Positions 24,699 through 34,222 are shown, counted from the first letter of the stretch. The stretch: DNA of 64,000 nt from Rhodobacter sp. SY28-1 (GCF_005222785.1 NZ_STGH01000002.1:372001-436000); one strand, 5' to 3'. Translations and numbers: made by a program. The notes: generated by a model from the letters alone, not told the origin.

Positions 24699-27055
24699 TC
24701 CCGCCGCTCCGCCGCAAGGTCTTGCGGGACCTGCGCCGCCTGTGGGCGCAGGTGCTGGCGATTGCGCTGGTGCTGGCCGCCGGGGTCGCGACGCTGATCC
24801 TTGGCAATGGCGCCTATGCCTCGCTGCACGAAACCCGGGCACGCTATTATGAGGAGAACCGCTTTGCCGATATCTTCGCCGATGTGACGCGCGCGCCCCG
24901 CGCCTTGCTGGGCGAGGTCCGCGACATCAAGGGCGTGCTTGAGGCGGAAGCGCGGATCGTCCGGCTGGGGCTTCTGGACATCGAAGGGATGAAGGAACCG
25001 GGCTCGGTCCTGTTCGTGTCGCTGCCGGGGGACGAGACGGGACTGAACCAGCTTTTCCTGATGGAAGGCCGACTTCCCGACCCGCAATCGGCACGGGAAA
25101 TCGTGATCTCCGACGGCTTCACCACAGCGCACGGGCTTGGACCCGGCGACACGCTGCCTGTCGTGATGAACGGAAGGCAGCGCCAGCTTCTGGTCACCGG
25201 CGTCGCCCTGTCGCCCGAGTTCATCTATGCGCTGGGCCCCGGCCAGATGATGCCCGACCCGCGGCGCTTTGGCGTGGTCTGGGCCCCGCGCGCGGCCTTG
25301 GAAGCGGCGTTCGATCTGGAGGGCGCGTTCTCGAACCTAGTGCTGAAGCTTGCCCCTGGCACCGATCCCGACCTGGTGATCGAGGCCCTGGATCGCCTGA
25401 CTGCCCCCTATGGCGGAACGGGTGCCGCGCCGCGCAAGGACCAGATCTCGCATGCCTTTCTGGACGCCGAACTGAAACAGCTGTCCGCCATGGTGAAGGT
25501 GCTGCCACCGATCTTCCTGCTGGTCGCGGCCATGCTGGTCAACATGACCCTGTCGCGCCTGATCACGCTGGAACGCGAGCAGATCGGTCTTCTGAAGGCC
25601 ATCGGCTATTCCTCCCGAGCCGTGGCGCAGCACTATATCGAGTTCGTCCTGCTGATCGCCACCATCGGCATCCTGATCGGGATGGCGGCCGGAACCTGGC
25701 TGGGCGCGGGCCTGGCGCAAATGTACGCCCGGTTCTTCTCCTTTCCCTACCTCGTCTTCCTGCGTGACCCCCAGATCTACGGTCTTGCCGCCGTCATCAC
25801 CGTGGGCGCAGCTGTCGGGGGGGCGATCCAGGCGGTTCGCACGGTGGTGCGACTGCCCCCTGCGGTCGCAATGGCGCCCCCTGCCCCGGCAAGCTATCGG
25901 CAGCGAATCGGCTGGGTCAGGCGGCTGGTGCAGTTGCGCCAGACCGGGGTCATGGTGGCCCGGCACCTTTTCCGCTGGCCGTTGCGAACCGCCTCCAGCA
26001 CACTGGGGGTCGCCATGTCCGTGGCGATCCTCGTCGCCTCGCTCTGGTCCTTCGGGTCGATCAATTTCATGATCGACGTCACCTTCTTCCGCACCGAACG
26101 CCACGATGCACAGATCGTCTTCGGCGTGCCGGAACCGCAGCGCGCCCTCTTTGCCGTGCGCCAGATGCCCGGCGTGGTGGTGGCCGAACCCTTCCGTCAG
26201 GTCGCCGCGCGGATCAGCCACCGGAACCTGTCGAAAAAGCTGGCGATCACCGGCCATCCGGCCGGGGCCGGGCTGTCGCGGGTGCTGGATACAGCCCTGC
26301 GGCCGATGGACTTGCCGGACAGCGGACTGATCCTGTCCGAAGCCCTGGCCGATGCGCTGCAGGTGCGGCCGGGCGACCTGGTGACAGTCGAGATGCTGGA
26401 GGGTCGGCGCCCGATCCTGACCCTGCCGGTCAGCGGCATCTCGCTCGGCTATGTCGGGCTGGGTGCGGCAATGGACATCGGGGCGCTGAACCGGCTGATG
26501 GACGAAGGCCCATTGATCTCGGGCGTGAACCTGATGATCGACGGAAGTCAGGACGCAGCCTTCTACGCCGCTGCCAAGGCCGCCCCGAAGACCGAGACGA
26601 TCACTGTCACCGCCCTGATGCTGGAACGGTTTCAGCAGACCCTGGCGGAAAACATCACCGTGATGATCACGGTCTACGTTGTCCTGGCAGCGATCATCGC
26701 GGTCGGGGTGGTCTACAACTTCTCGCGCATCGCGCTGTCTGAACAGGGACGCGAGCTTGCCAGCCTGCGCGTCCTTGGTTTCACCAACCGGGAAGTTTCG
26801 GGCGTTCTCTTCGGCGAACTGGCAACCATTGTCCTGCTTGCCCAGCCGCTGGGATGGCTGATCGGCTACGGCATCGGTCTCGCCATGGTCGCGGCCTTCT
26901 CCTCGGACCTCTATCGCGTGCCCTTCGTCATCGAACGCGAGGTCTATGCCATTGCCAGCCTTGTCGTCCTCGCCGCCGCCCTGGTCTCGGCCCTGGCGAT
27001 CCGGGGGCGGATCAACAATCTCGACATGATCGAAGTCCTCAAGACACGGGAGTGA
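24695..27055 (+). CDS. FtsX/MacB-type ABC transporter permease, double-length
   Basis: 786 residues. Two FtsX permease units: an N-terminal helix ([20 protein letters not shown]), a large extracytoplasmic domain, three helices from about residue 270 ([20 protein letters not shown]), then a second repeat with helices near 420 and three more at the C-terminus ([20 protein letters not shown]). The start is GTG at 24695, overlapping the ATPase stop as GTGA, so the genes are coupled; a GTG three bases earlier is possible. With the ATPase and HlyD-like partner it forms a mechanotransmission-type exporter. The cargo is unknown. Confidence 0.9.
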   Translation: MIPPLRRKVLRDLRRLWAQVLAIALVLAAGVATLILGNGAYASLHETRARYYEENRFADIFADVTRAPRALLGEVRDIKGVLEAEARIVRLGLLDIEGMKEPGSVLFVSLPGDETGLNQLFLMEGRLPDPQSAREIVISDGFTTAHGLGPGDTLPVVMNGRQRQLLVTGVALSPEFIYALGPGQMMPDPRRFGVVWAPRAALEAAFDLEGAFSNLVLKLAPGTDPDLVIEALDRLTAPYGGTGAAPRKDQISHAFLDAELKQLSAMVKVLPPIFLLVAAMLVNMTLSRLITLEREQIGLLKAIGYSSRAVAQHYIEFVLLIATIGILIGMAAGTWLGAGLAQMYARFFSFPYLVFLRDPQIYGLAAVITVGAAVGGAIQAVRTVVRLPPAVAMAPPAPASYRQRIGWVRRLVQLRQTGVMVARHLFRWPLRTASSTLGVAMSVAILVASLWSFGSINFMIDVTFFRTERHDAQIVFGVPEPQRALFAVRQMPGVVVAEPFRQVAARISHRNLSKKLAITGHPAGAGLSRVLDTALRPMDLPDSGLILSEALADALQVRPGDLVTVEMLEGRRPILTLPVSGISLGYVGLGAAMDIGALNRLMDEGPLISGVNLMIDGSQDAAFYAAAKAAPKTETITVTALMLERFQQTLAENITVMITVYVVLAAIIAVGVVYNFSRIALSEQGRELASLRVLGFTNREVSGVLFGELATIVLLAQPLGWLIGYGIGLAMVAAFSSDLYRVPFVIEREVYAIASLVVLAAALVSALAIRGRINNLDMIEVLKTRE

Positions 27056-27058
27056 CCG

Positions 27059-28267
27059 ATGCGCCGCCTGATCCCCGTTGCCGCCTTTCTTGTTGTCGCC
27101 GGCCTTCTGGTCTGGGCCTTCCTGCCCCGCCCGGTCGAGGTGGACGCCGCCGAAGTCGCGCTGCGCCCGCTTGAAATTGTGGTCGAGGAAGAGGGCGAGG
27201 CCCGGATCCGCGAGGTCTTCACCGTGTCGGCGACCATCGCAGGCAAGCTGCAGCGCGTCAGCCTGCATGCCGGCGACAGTGTGACAGCGGGTGAGACGGT
27301 CGTCGCGGTCATCGGCCCGGCGGCGCCTGTCCTGCTGGACAGCAGGTCCCGCGCCGTGGCCGAGGCGTCGGCCGCCGCCGCACAGGCCGCGATGGATCTC
27401 GCCCGCGCGCAGCTGGACCAGGCCGAAGCCACGCATGAGTTCACCGCAAGCGAAGCCAATCGCGCCATCGCGCTGTATCAGAAGGGCGCCATCTCGCAGC
27501 GTGCGCATGACAACGCGATCCGCGAGGAGAAGACCGCAAAGGCCGCCGTCAGCAGCGCGCTGGCCAATCTGGCAGTCCGCGAGAAAGAGCTTGAAAGCGC
27601 GCTTGCGGTCCTGCGGCCCGACGGGACGGGCGACGGTACAAGATGCTGTGTCGAGCTGCTGGCCCCCGCGTCCGGGCGCGTGCTGCGGGTCATGACCGAA
27701 AGCGAGCAGGTGGTCCAACCCGGCACGCCGCTGCTGGAAATCGGCGATCCCTCGGAAATGGAGGTCCAGGTCGAACTTCTGTCCCGCGACGCCGTGCGTG
27801 TCCAGGAAGGTGCCACTGCGGTCGTAAGTGGCTGGGGCGGCGCGCCGATCCCGGCGGTGGTCACGCGGGTGGAACCCTTTGCGGTGACCAAGGTCTCGGC
27901 CCTCGGCATCGACGAGCAGCGGGTCAGGGTGATCCTGGCGCTGACCGGCCCGGCAGAGAGTTTCAGCCAGCTTGGCCACGGCTTCCGGGTTATCAGCCGG
28001 ATCACGCTCTGGCACCAGGACGATGTGCTGACCATCCCGGTCGGCGCGCTGTTCCGGGATCAGGGCAACTGGGCAACCTATGTCCTGCGCGACGGGCGGG
28101 CGCGGCTGCAATCGCTGACACTTGGCGAACGCAATGAAACCCTGGCGCAGGTGCTGGACGGCGTTGCGCCGGGGGACAAGGTCATCCTGCATCCGAACAA
28201 CCTGGTTGCCGACGGTGTTTCGATCACCTCGCGATCAGATGCCGGGGTAACGCCAGCCGGGAATTGA
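27059..28267 (+). CDS. HlyD/MacA-type periplasmic adaptor of the exporter
   Basis: 402 residues. An uncleaved N-terminal anchor (LIPVAAFLVVAGLLVWAFLP) is followed by a barrel-sandwich strand pair (VFTVSATIAGKLQRVSLHAG, GDSVTAGETVVAVIGPAAP), an alpha-helical hairpin of about 80 residues (coiled coil), the returning lipoyl half (VELLAPASGRVLRVMTESEQ) and beta-barrel domains. This is the adaptor of MacAB-like or ABC-type tripartite export. Start is 3 bases after the permease stop. No outer-membrane TolC-like gene is adjacent, so a shared channel would be needed. Confidence 0.9.
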   Translation: MRRLIPVAAFLVVAGLLVWAFLPRPVEVDAAEVALRPLEIVVEEEGEARIREVFTVSATIAGKLQRVSLHAGDSVTAGETVVAVIGPAAPVLLDSRSRAVAEASAAAAQAAMDLARAQLDQAEATHEFTASEANRAIALYQKGAISQRAHDNAIREEKTAKAAVSSALANLAVREKELESALAVLRPDGTGDGTRCCVELLAPASGRVLRVMTESEQVVQPGTPLLEIGDPSEMEVQVELLSRDAVRVQEGATAVVSGWGGAPIPAVVTRVEPFAVTKVSALGIDEQRVRVILALTGPAESFSQLGHGFRVISRITLWHQDDVLTIPVGALFRDQGNWATYVLRDGRARLQSLTLGERNETLAQVLDGVAPGDKVILHPNNLVADGVSITSRSDAGVTPAGN

Positions 28268-28304
28268 CGGGCGAACGGCCACCACCATTCCAGCGGGTTC
28301 CGCC

Positions 28305-29699
28305 TCAGCCGTCGAACCGTGTGGCCCCGCGCCGCCGTTCGTCCACCGGCCTTGTGTCGATCACCGCCTGATGCGCCCGCTGGTCGCAGCCGGTGCGCGG
28401 GCAGATGCGGCAGTTGATGCCGATGGGCGTCATCCGTGCGGTTGTCACCGACAGTCCCTCGGCGTAGCCGATCTGCGCCGCATGTTCGATGGCGCAACCC
28501 ATGGCAACGGCCAGCCGGTTGTCCTGCGCGTGGCGGAACCAGGTCGGCCGGTCGACGGTGCGCGACACCACGAAGAACCGGCTGCCGTCCGGCATCTCCA
28601 CAAACTGCGGCACGATCCGCCCCGGCGTCCGGAACGACGTGTGCACGTCCAGCCGCGGGCAGGCCCCGCCATATTCGGCCAGGGGAAACTCGGTCGCGTT
28701 GAAACGCTTGGTCACGTTGCCGCCCTTGTCGATCCGCAGGAAGAAGAACGGCACACCCATCGCCCCTTCCCGCTGGAGAGTTGTCGCGCGGTGGCAGGCC
28801 TGTTCAAAGCTGACGCCAAACCGGGTCGCCATCAGGTCGAAGTCGTATTTGGTGGCCCGCGCCTCGGCCAGGAAGGCAGCATAGGGCATCAGGACCGCTG
28901 CCGCGAAATAGTTCGCCAGTTCTACCCGCAACCGGCTGTCTGCCGTGGGATCCGCCAGACCCGCACGCTCGATCAGGCTGTCCAGAAGGCCCCTGCGCTC
29001 CAGAAGCGCGCACATGTGGACCAGCTGGAAACTGCGGTTCGGGTGGTCCAGCGCCTCGGACAACAGGATCTCGCGCCGGGCTTCGTCATAGGTGCGCAAG
29101 GCACCCGGCATGTCCTCGACCCGCGCCAGCCGCACGGTCACTCCCATGCGGTCACGCAGCCGGGCCTTCAGGCTGGCATACACGTCATCCCGGTCCGGAC
29201 GGCCGCCTTCCCAGAATCCCTCCGCCGCCAGCTCCAGCTCCCGGAAATGGTTGCGGTTGCGACGGAAGATCGCGTGAACAGAGGCCTCTGGGCTGCCCGC
29301 CGGATCCGTCGCGGTCTGTGACAGCGCGGAAAGCCGGTCGATGGCCGAGCCGTAGGCACGATGCAACCGCAGCAACGCCGCCGCCAGGTCCGGCGCATGG
29401 ACGATCGAGGCGCGCAACTGGGCAAGGTCCGGCTGACTGCCGGCGAAGATCGGGTCCTGCAGACAGGCCCGCAGGTCGGCCAACATCGAGCCGGTCTGGT
29501 CGTCTGCCAGATCGCGCCAGTCGACGCCGTATTCCTCCATCAGCCGCAGAAGAACCTGCACCGACACCGATCTTTCGTTGTTTTCCAGCAGGTTGACGTA
29601 AGATGCCGAGATGCCAAGCGTCCGGGCCATAGCGCCTTGGGTCTCGCGCCGCTCCTGCCGCAGGCGGCGCAACTGGGGGCCAATGAAGGTTTTCTGCAT
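28305..29699 (-). CDS. ScfR/PccR-type XRE regulator (short-chain acyl-CoA responsive family)
   Basis: 464 residues. N-terminal XRE helix-turn-helix (LRRLRQERRETQGAMARTLG, ISASYVNLLENNERSVSVQV) is followed by an ImmA/IrrE-like segment (YFAAAVLMPYAAFLAEA) and the Cys-bearing C-terminal DUF2083 domain (INCRICPRTGCDQRAHQ). This layout is that of ScfR regulators such as PccR of Rhodobacter and RamB/McrR of actinobacteria, which sense short-chain acyl-CoAs and control propionate, acetate or glyoxylate-related genes. Start at ATG 29699; a GTG at 29711 with AGGAA four bases upstream is a real alternative. It is divergent from the malyl-CoA gene set with an inverted-repeat operator candidate between. 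Confidence 0.88.
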   Translation of the reverse strand: MQKTFIGPQLRRLRQERRETQGAMARTLGISASYVNLLENNERSVSVQVLLRLMEEYGVDWRDLADDQTGSMLADLRACLQDPIFAGSQPDLAQLRASIVHAPDLAAALLRLHRAYGSAIDRLSALSQTATDPAGSPEASVHAIFRRNRNHFRELELAAEGFWEGGRPDRDDVYASLKARLRDRMGVTVRLARVEDMPGALRTYDEARREILLSEALDHPNRSFQLVHMCALLERRGLLDSLIERAGLADPTADSRLRVELANYFAAAVLMPYAAFLAEARATKYDFDLMATRFGVSFEQACHRATTLQREGAMGVPFFFLRIDKGGNVTKRFNATEFPLAEYGGACPRLDVHTSFRTPGRIVPQFVEMPDGSRFFVVSRTVDRPTWFRHAQDNRLAVAMGCAIEHAAQIGYAEGLSVTTARMTPIGINCRICPRTGCDQRAHQAVIDTRPVDERRRGATRFDG

Positions 29700-29727
29700 A
29701 CCGTCGCACACAAATTTCCTGTTGTAG

Positions 29728-29763
29728 AATTTACAATATTACAAAACCTCACATTTGTAAATT
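29728..29763. promoter_or_regulatory. Inverted-repeat operator candidate of the ScfR-type regulator
   Basis: AATTTACAA (29728-29736) and TTGTAAATT (29755-29763) are exact inverted copies, centres 27 bases apart, set in an AT-rich patch that stands out in this GC-rich DNA. TTTRCAAA-like half-sites are known for this regulator family. It lies between the regulator and the aminotransferase/malyl-CoA genes and could control both directions. Confidence 0.55.
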
Positions 29764-29853
29764 GCTGCATTCACAGCAGAACCCGTCAGCATTTGCCGAA
29801 TTATCGGGCGCGAAGCATGTTCGCTGACAACCGCCGCATTCATAGGACCCGCC

Positions 29854-31053
29854 ATGACCTTCCGCCCCGGCCTGAACCACCTGTACATCCCGGGGCCGAC
29901 CAACGTTCCCGACACCGTCCGCATGGCGATGAACGTTCCGCAGCAGGACCAGCGCGGGCCCGAGTTCGGCGCTTTCGTCCTGTCGATCCTCTCTGACCTG
30001 AAGCCGATCTTCGGCACCACCCAGGGCCGCGTGATGCTGTTTCCGGGCTCTGGCACCTCCGCTTGGGAGGCGGCGATCGTCAACACCCTGTCCCCCGGCG
30101 ACCGCGTGCTGATGGCGCGGCATGGCCAGTTCTCGACCCTCTGGGCCAAGATGGCGGTGGACCTGGGACTTGATGTCGAACTTGTCGACCTCGCCTGGGG
30201 CGCCGCCACCCCAGTCAACGAATTTGCCCGCCGCCTGGGCGCCGACCGCGAAGGCAAGATCAAGGCGGTCTTCGTCACCCACAATGAAACCGCGACCGGC
30301 GTCACCTCGGATGTCGCGGGGGTCCGCCAGGCGCTGGACAGCTCATTCCACGACGCGCTCCTGTTCGTCGACGGGGTCTCCTCCATCGGCTCCATCCCGT
30401 TCCTGATGGACGACTGGGGCGTCGACCTTGCGGTGACCGGCAGCCAGAAAGGCCTGATGTCCCCGGCGGGCCTTGGCATCCTGGGCGTCAGCGACAAGGC
30501 CATGGCGGCGTCAAAGGCAAACGGCATCGCCCGCAGCTTCCTGAAGTTCGACGATTACGCGCTGCAGACCGAAACCGGCTACTTCCCCCACACCCCGCCG
30601 ACCCCAGTCCTGCAAGGGTTGCGTGAGGCGCTGAACCGTATCAACCGCGAAGGCCTGGACATGGTCTTTGCCCGCCACGCCCGCCTCGCCGCTGGCGTCC
30701 GCGCCGGGGTGCAGGCCTGGGGCCTCGACACCTGCGCCGAGCACCCCTCGATTGCCTCGAACACAGTCACCGCGATCCGCACCCCCGCAGGCGTCGACGC
30801 GCGCGAGGTGATCCGGATCGGCCTGACCCGCTACAACACCTCGTTCGGGTCGGGCCTGGCGCAACTGGCGGGAAAGGTCTTCCGCATTGGCCACCTGGGC
30901 GATCTGAACGAAGGCATGTGCCTTACCGCGCTGGCCGTGGCCGAACTGTCGCTGCGCGCCGCCGGGGCGAAGGTGCCCCTGGGTGCAGGCGTCGCTGCGG
31001 CGCAGGAAGTCTATGAACAGGATGCCCGGGTCGTCGCCCTGGCCGCGGAGTGA
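29854..31053 (+). CDS. sgaA: Serine-glyoxylate aminotransferase
   Basis: 399 residues, class-V PLP aminotransferase. LYIPGPTNVPDTVRMAM at the N-terminus, LFPGSGTSAWEAAI (PLP phosphate site), LLFVDGVSSIGSIPF (Asp-binding PLP ring) and the Schiff-base Lys in VTGSQKGLMSPAG are clear. It transfers the amino group of serine to glyoxylate, giving hydroxypyruvate and glycine, in the serine cycle. The related BhcA (aspartate-glyoxylate aminotransferase of the beta-hydroxyaspartate cycle) belongs to the same subfamily and cannot be excluded, but the neighbours are malyl-CoA lyase and malate-CoA ligase, not bhcBCD. The next gene starts 4 bases after the stop. Confidence 0.88.
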   Translation: MTFRPGLNHLYIPGPTNVPDTVRMAMNVPQQDQRGPEFGAFVLSILSDLKPIFGTTQGRVMLFPGSGTSAWEAAIVNTLSPGDRVLMARHGQFSTLWAKMAVDLGLDVELVDLAWGAATPVNEFARRLGADREGKIKAVFVTHNETATGVTSDVAGVRQALDSSFHDALLFVDGVSSIGSIPFLMDDWGVDLAVTGSQKGLMSPAGLGILGVSDKAMAASKANGIARSFLKFDDYALQTETGYFPHTPPTPVLQGLREALNRINREGLDMVFARHARLAAGVRAGVQAWGLDTCAEHPSIASNTVTAIRTPAGVDAREVIRIGLTRYNTSFGSGLAQLAGKVFRIGHLGDLNEGMCLTALAVAELSLRAAGAKVPLGAGVAAAQEVYEQDARVVALAAE

Positions 31054-31057
31054 GACG

Positions 31058-31996
31058 ATGAGCCATACCCTCTACCCCCTGAAGAAACAGCGCCTGCAGC
31101 GGTCGGAACTCGCGGTTCCCGCCAGCAACCCGACGATGATCGACAAGGCCGCAAACGGCCCCGCCGACTACGTCTTCCTCGACCTCGAAGACGCCGTCGC
31201 GCCGCCGGAGAAGGAACAGGCCCGCAAGAACGCGATCCAGGCGCTGAACGACATCGACTGGGCCGCCAAGGGCAAGACCGTGTCGGTCCGCATCAACGGC
31301 CTCGACACCCACTACATGTACCGCGACGTGGTCGACGTTATGGAACAGGCGGGCGACCGCGTCCACACCCTCCTGGTGCCCAAGGTCGGCGTGCCGGGCG
31401 ACCTCTACATGGTCGACGCCATGGTCAACCAGATCGAGATGGCCAAGGGCTTCTCCACCCGCGTCGGGCTGGAGGCACTGATCGAAACCGCGCTTGGCAT
31501 GGCCAATGTCGAAGCCATCGCCCAGTTCGGCGGGCGGCTTGAGGCGCTGCACTTCGGCGTGGCCGACTTTGCCGCCTCGATGCGGGCGCGCACCGTCAAC
31601 ATCGGCGGGCTGAACCCCGACTATCCGGGCGACCAGTGGCATGCCGCCATCGCCCGCATGGTCACCGCCTGCCGCGCCTATGGCCTGCGTCCAATCGACG
31701 GCCCGTTCGGCGATTTCTCGGACCCCGAGGGCTACAAGGCCGGTGCCCGCCGCGCGGCGGCCTTGGGATGCGAAGGCAAATGGGCGATCCACCTGTCACA
31801 GGTGACCTTCGCGAACGAGGTCTTCTCGCCCACCGAGGCCGAGGTGACCAAGGCCCGCCGCATCATCGAAGAACTGCGCGCCGCCGAGGCGCAGGGCAAG
31901 GGCGCGGCCAGCCTGGACGGCAAGATGATCGACGCCGCCAGCGAGAAGATGGCCCGGAACGTGTTGGTCGTCGCTGACGCGATCAGCGCGAAGTAA
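31058..31996 (+). CDS. mcl: L-malyl-CoA lyase (CitE-like), short-loop form
   Basis: 312 residues, HpcH/HpaI-type aldolase. RSELAVPASNPTMIDKAANG, VFLDLEDAVAPPEKEQARKN (Mg-binding Glu-Asp), VSVRINGLDTHYMYRDVVDV, FGVADFAASMRARTVNIGGL and RPIDGPFGDFSDPEGYKAGA closely follow Methylobacterium serine-cycle malyl-CoA lyase. It cleaves malyl-CoA to glyoxylate and acetyl-CoA, or runs in reverse. After NIGGLNPDYPGDQWHAAI the sequence is some 15-20 residues shorter than the well-known Methylobacterium and Rhodobacter enzymes, which carry a loop here (compared from memory). The start follows the aminotransferase stop by 4 bases. A hairpin follows the stop. Confidence 0.9.
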   Translation: MSHTLYPLKKQRLQRSELAVPASNPTMIDKAANGPADYVFLDLEDAVAPPEKEQARKNAIQALNDIDWAAKGKTVSVRINGLDTHYMYRDVVDVMEQAGDRVHTLLVPKVGVPGDLYMVDAMVNQIEMAKGFSTRVGLEALIETALGMANVEAIAQFGGRLEALHFGVADFAASMRARTVNIGGLNPDYPGDQWHAAIARMVTACRAYGLRPIDGPFGDFSDPEGYKAGARRAAALGCEGKWAIHLSQVTFANEVFSPTEAEVTKARRIIEELRAAEAQGKGAASLDGKMIDAASEKMARNVLVVADAISAK

Positions 31997-32001
31997 CATC
32001 G

Positions 32002-32020
32002 GTGGGCCTTCCTGGCCCAC
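32002..32020 (+). other. Intercistronic hairpin between malyl-CoA lyase and mtkA
   Basis: GTGGGCC (32002-32008) and GGCCCAC (32014-32020) form a perfect 7-bp stem with loop TTCCT, just after the malyl-CoA lyase stop. There is no T-run, and the next gene continues on the same strand 94 bases on, so it may be a partial terminator or an mRNA-stabilising processing site. Confidence 0.5.
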
Positions 32021-32090
32021 ATCCACCACCCGCAAGACCTGCAACACGGGCAGACTGTGACCGATCCGGTCATGCCCAAGGAGGACGGAC

Positions 32091-33263
32091 ATGGATATCC
32101 ATGAATACCAGGCGAAGGAAATCCTCGGTCGCTTCGGCGTCCCGGTGCCGAAGGGCGGGCTTGCCTACAGCCCCGAACAGGCGGCCTACCGGGCGCGCGA
32201 GCTGGGCGGCAACGCCTGGGTCGTGAAGGCTCAGGTCCACGCCGGGGGCCGGGGTGCTGCGGGCGGGGTCAAACTGTGCTGCTCGGTGGACGAGGTGCAG
32301 AACTATGCCTCCAGCCTGTTTGGCCGCCAGTTAGTGACCAAGCAGACCGATCAGGCTGGCAAGGGCGTCTACCGCCTTTGGGTCGAACCCGCCTGCGACA
32401 TTGCCAAGGAACTTTACCTCGGCTTCGTCCTCGACCGGAAGACCGAGCGGATCATGATCGTCGCCTCTGCCCATGGCGGGATGGAGATCGAGGACTTGGC
32501 CGAAACCGACCCGCAAAGCCTGCGCCGAATGACCATCGACCCCGCCGCCGGGCTGGTCGAGTTCCAGGCCCGCGAGCTTGCCTTCGGGCTCGGGCTGGCG
32601 GGCAAGCAGGTGAACCAGATGGTGACCGTCCTGCAGGCCTGCTATCGCGCTTACCGCGACCTTGACGCGATGATGGTCGAGATCAACCCGCTGGTCATCA
32701 CCGGCTCGGGCGACCTTCTGGCGGTCGATGCCAAGATGAGCTTCGACACCAACGCCCTCTTCCGCCGCCCGGAGATCGCCGAACTGCGCGACCGCAGCCA
32801 GGAAGACCCGCGGGAATCGACCGCCGGGGACCACGGCCTTGCCTACGTCGGCCTGACCGGGGACATCGGCTGCATCATCAACGGCGCGGGCCTGGCGATG
32901 GCGACGATGGACATGATCAAGCTGGCAGGCGGCGAACCTGCGAACTTCCTCGACATCGGCGGCGGGGCCAGCCCTGAACGTGTGGTCCGCGCCTTCCGCA
33001 CCGTGCTGGCCGACCCGATCGTCAGCGTGATCCTCGTGAACATCTTCGCCGGCATCAACCGCTGTGACTGGGTGGCCGAGGGCGTGGTCAAGGCCTACCG
33101 TGAGGTCGGCATGACCATCCCCGTCGTCGTCCGTCTGGCGGGCACGAACGTCGAGGAAGGCAAGGCGATCCTGCAGGAGTCTGGCCTGCCGCTCATCACC
33201 GCCGACACCCTGGCCGAGGCCGCCGCAAAGGCCGTGGCCGTCCGTCCGAAACTGGCTGCATAA
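32091..33263 (+). CDS. mtkA: Malate-CoA ligase (malate thiokinase) beta subunit
   Basis: 390 residues. [20 protein letters not shown] opens the ATP-grasp domain, with [19 protein letters not shown] for nucleotide binding and [20 protein letters not shown] for Mg/ATP. The C-terminal CoA-ligase part shows [29 protein letters not shown] and [15 protein letters not shown]. It is homologous to SucC; here, beside malyl-CoA lyase, it should make malyl-CoA from malate, ATP and CoA. Excellent ribosome-binding site AAGGAGG before ATG 32091. sucC itself cannot be ruled out by sequence alone, but the gene order mcl-mtkA-mtkB is diagnostic. Confidence 0.9.
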   Translation: MDIHEYQAKEILGRFGVPVPKGGLAYSPEQAAYRARELGGNAWVVKAQVHAGGRGAAGGVKLCCSVDEVQNYASSLFGRQLVTKQTDQAGKGVYRLWVEPACDIAKELYLGFVLDRKTERIMIVASAHGGMEIEDLAETDPQSLRRMTIDPAAGLVEFQARELAFGLGLAGKQVNQMVTVLQACYRAYRDLDAMMVEINPLVITGSGDLLAVDAKMSFDTNALFRRPEIAELRDRSQEDPRESTAGDHGLAYVGLTGDIGCIINGAGLAMATMDMIKLAGGEPANFLDIGGGASPERVVRAFRTVLADPIVSVILVNIFAGINRCDWVAEGVVKAYREVGMTIPVVVRLAGTNVEEGKAILQESGLPLITADTLAEAAAKAVAVRPKLAA

Positions 33264-33273
33264 GGAGGACACC

Positions 33274-34173
33274 ATGGCCATCCTGATCACCGAAAACACT
33301 CGCGTCATCGTCCAGGGCATGTCGGGCCGTATCGGCCAGTTCCACGCTGCCGACATGATCAAGCACGGCACCAATGTCGTGAGCGGCGTGACCCCCGGCA
33401 AGGGCGGCGAAACGCTGCTGGACCGCCCGCTTTTCAATACGGTCCGCGAGGCCGTGGACGCCACCGGCGCCGAGGCCTCGCTTTTGTTCGTGCCGCCGCC
33501 CTTCGCCGCCGACGCGATCATGGAGGCCGCGGATGCCGGCATCCGGACCGCCGTCTGCGTGACCGACGGCATCCCGGCGCAGGACATGATGCGGGTCAAG
33601 CGCTATCTCCGCCGCTATCCCGAAAGCCGCAAGCTGCGTCTGATCGGGCCGAACTGCGCCGGCATCATCTCGCCCGGCAAGGGCTTCATGGGCATCATGC
33701 CACCGCACATCTACATGCCAGGCCGCGTGGGCATCATCGGCCGGTCGGGCACGCTCGGGTACGAGGCAGCCTCGCAGATGAAGGCGCTTGGCATCGGCGT
33801 CTCGACCAGCGTCGGCATCGGCGGCGACCCGATCAACGGCTCGTCCTTCCGCGACATCCTGGAGCTCTTCCAGCAGGACCCGGAAACCGATGCCGTGATG
33901 ATGATCGGCGAAATCGGCGGCCCGCAAGAGGCCGAAGCCGCCGCCTGGGCCGCCAAGCACATGACGAAGCCCATCGTGGCCTACATCGCCGGGCTGTCGG
34001 CGCCCAAGGGCCGCAAGATGGGCCATGCCGGGGCGATCATCTCGGCCTTCGGCGAAAGCGCGCAGGAGAAGGTGGAAATCCTGACCGCCGCAGGGATCAC
34101 CGTTGCGCCGAACCCTTCGGCGATGGGCGAAACCATGGCCCGTGTCCTGACCCAGCGCCGCGCCGCGGCCTGA
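33274..34173 (+). CDS. mtkB: Malate-CoA ligase (malate thiokinase) alpha subunit
   Basis: 299 residues. CoA-binding Rossmann domain (VIVQGMSGRIGQFHAADMIK), LRLIGPNCAGIISPGKGFMG, IGIGGDPINGSSFRDILELF, and the phosphorylated catalytic His in KGRKMGHAGAIIS. It forms a complex with MtkA. It begins 10 bases after mtkA, with AAGGAGG. A strong hairpin follows the stop by 6 bases, closing the operon. Confidence 0.92.
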   Translation: MAILITENTRVIVQGMSGRIGQFHAADMIKHGTNVVSGVTPGKGGETLLDRPLFNTVREAVDATGAEASLLFVPPPFAADAIMEAADAGIRTAVCVTDGIPAQDMMRVKRYLRRYPESRKLRLIGPNCAGIISPGKGFMGIMPPHIYMPGRVGIIGRSGTLGYEAASQMKALGIGVSTSVGIGGDPINGSSFRDILELFQQDPETDAVMMIGEIGGPQEAEAAAWAAKHMTKPIVAYIAGLSAPKGRKMGHAGAIISAFGESAQEKVEILTAAGITVAPNPSAMGETMARVLTQRRAAA

Positions 34174-34179
34174 TAAACC

Positions 34180-34215
34180 GGCGTCCCGGCAACGCAATCG
34201 CGCTGCCGGGACGCC
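34180..34215 (+). terminator. Strong hairpin terminator after mtkB, possibly bidirectional
   Basis: A perfect 12-bp stem, GGCGTCCCGGCA (34180-34191) with TGCCGGGACGCC (34204-34215), loop of 12 bases, then CTTTGTCT. It sits between convergent mtkB and the membrane-protein gene ending at 34223. Confidence 0.85.
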
Positions 34216-34222
34216 CTTTGTC

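Noticed and set aside
25337-28192. 951-codon open frame on the minus strand opposite the exporter genes
   Set aside because: It is antisense to clearly recognisable permease and HlyD-like genes. Long antisense frames are usual in GC-rich coding DNA and no family pattern is seen in it.
29854-34173. Beta-hydroxyaspartate cycle (bhc) cluster
   Set aside because: The aminotransferase could be BhcA-like, but no bhcB, bhcC or bhcD homologue follows; malyl-CoA lyase and malate-CoA ligase do.
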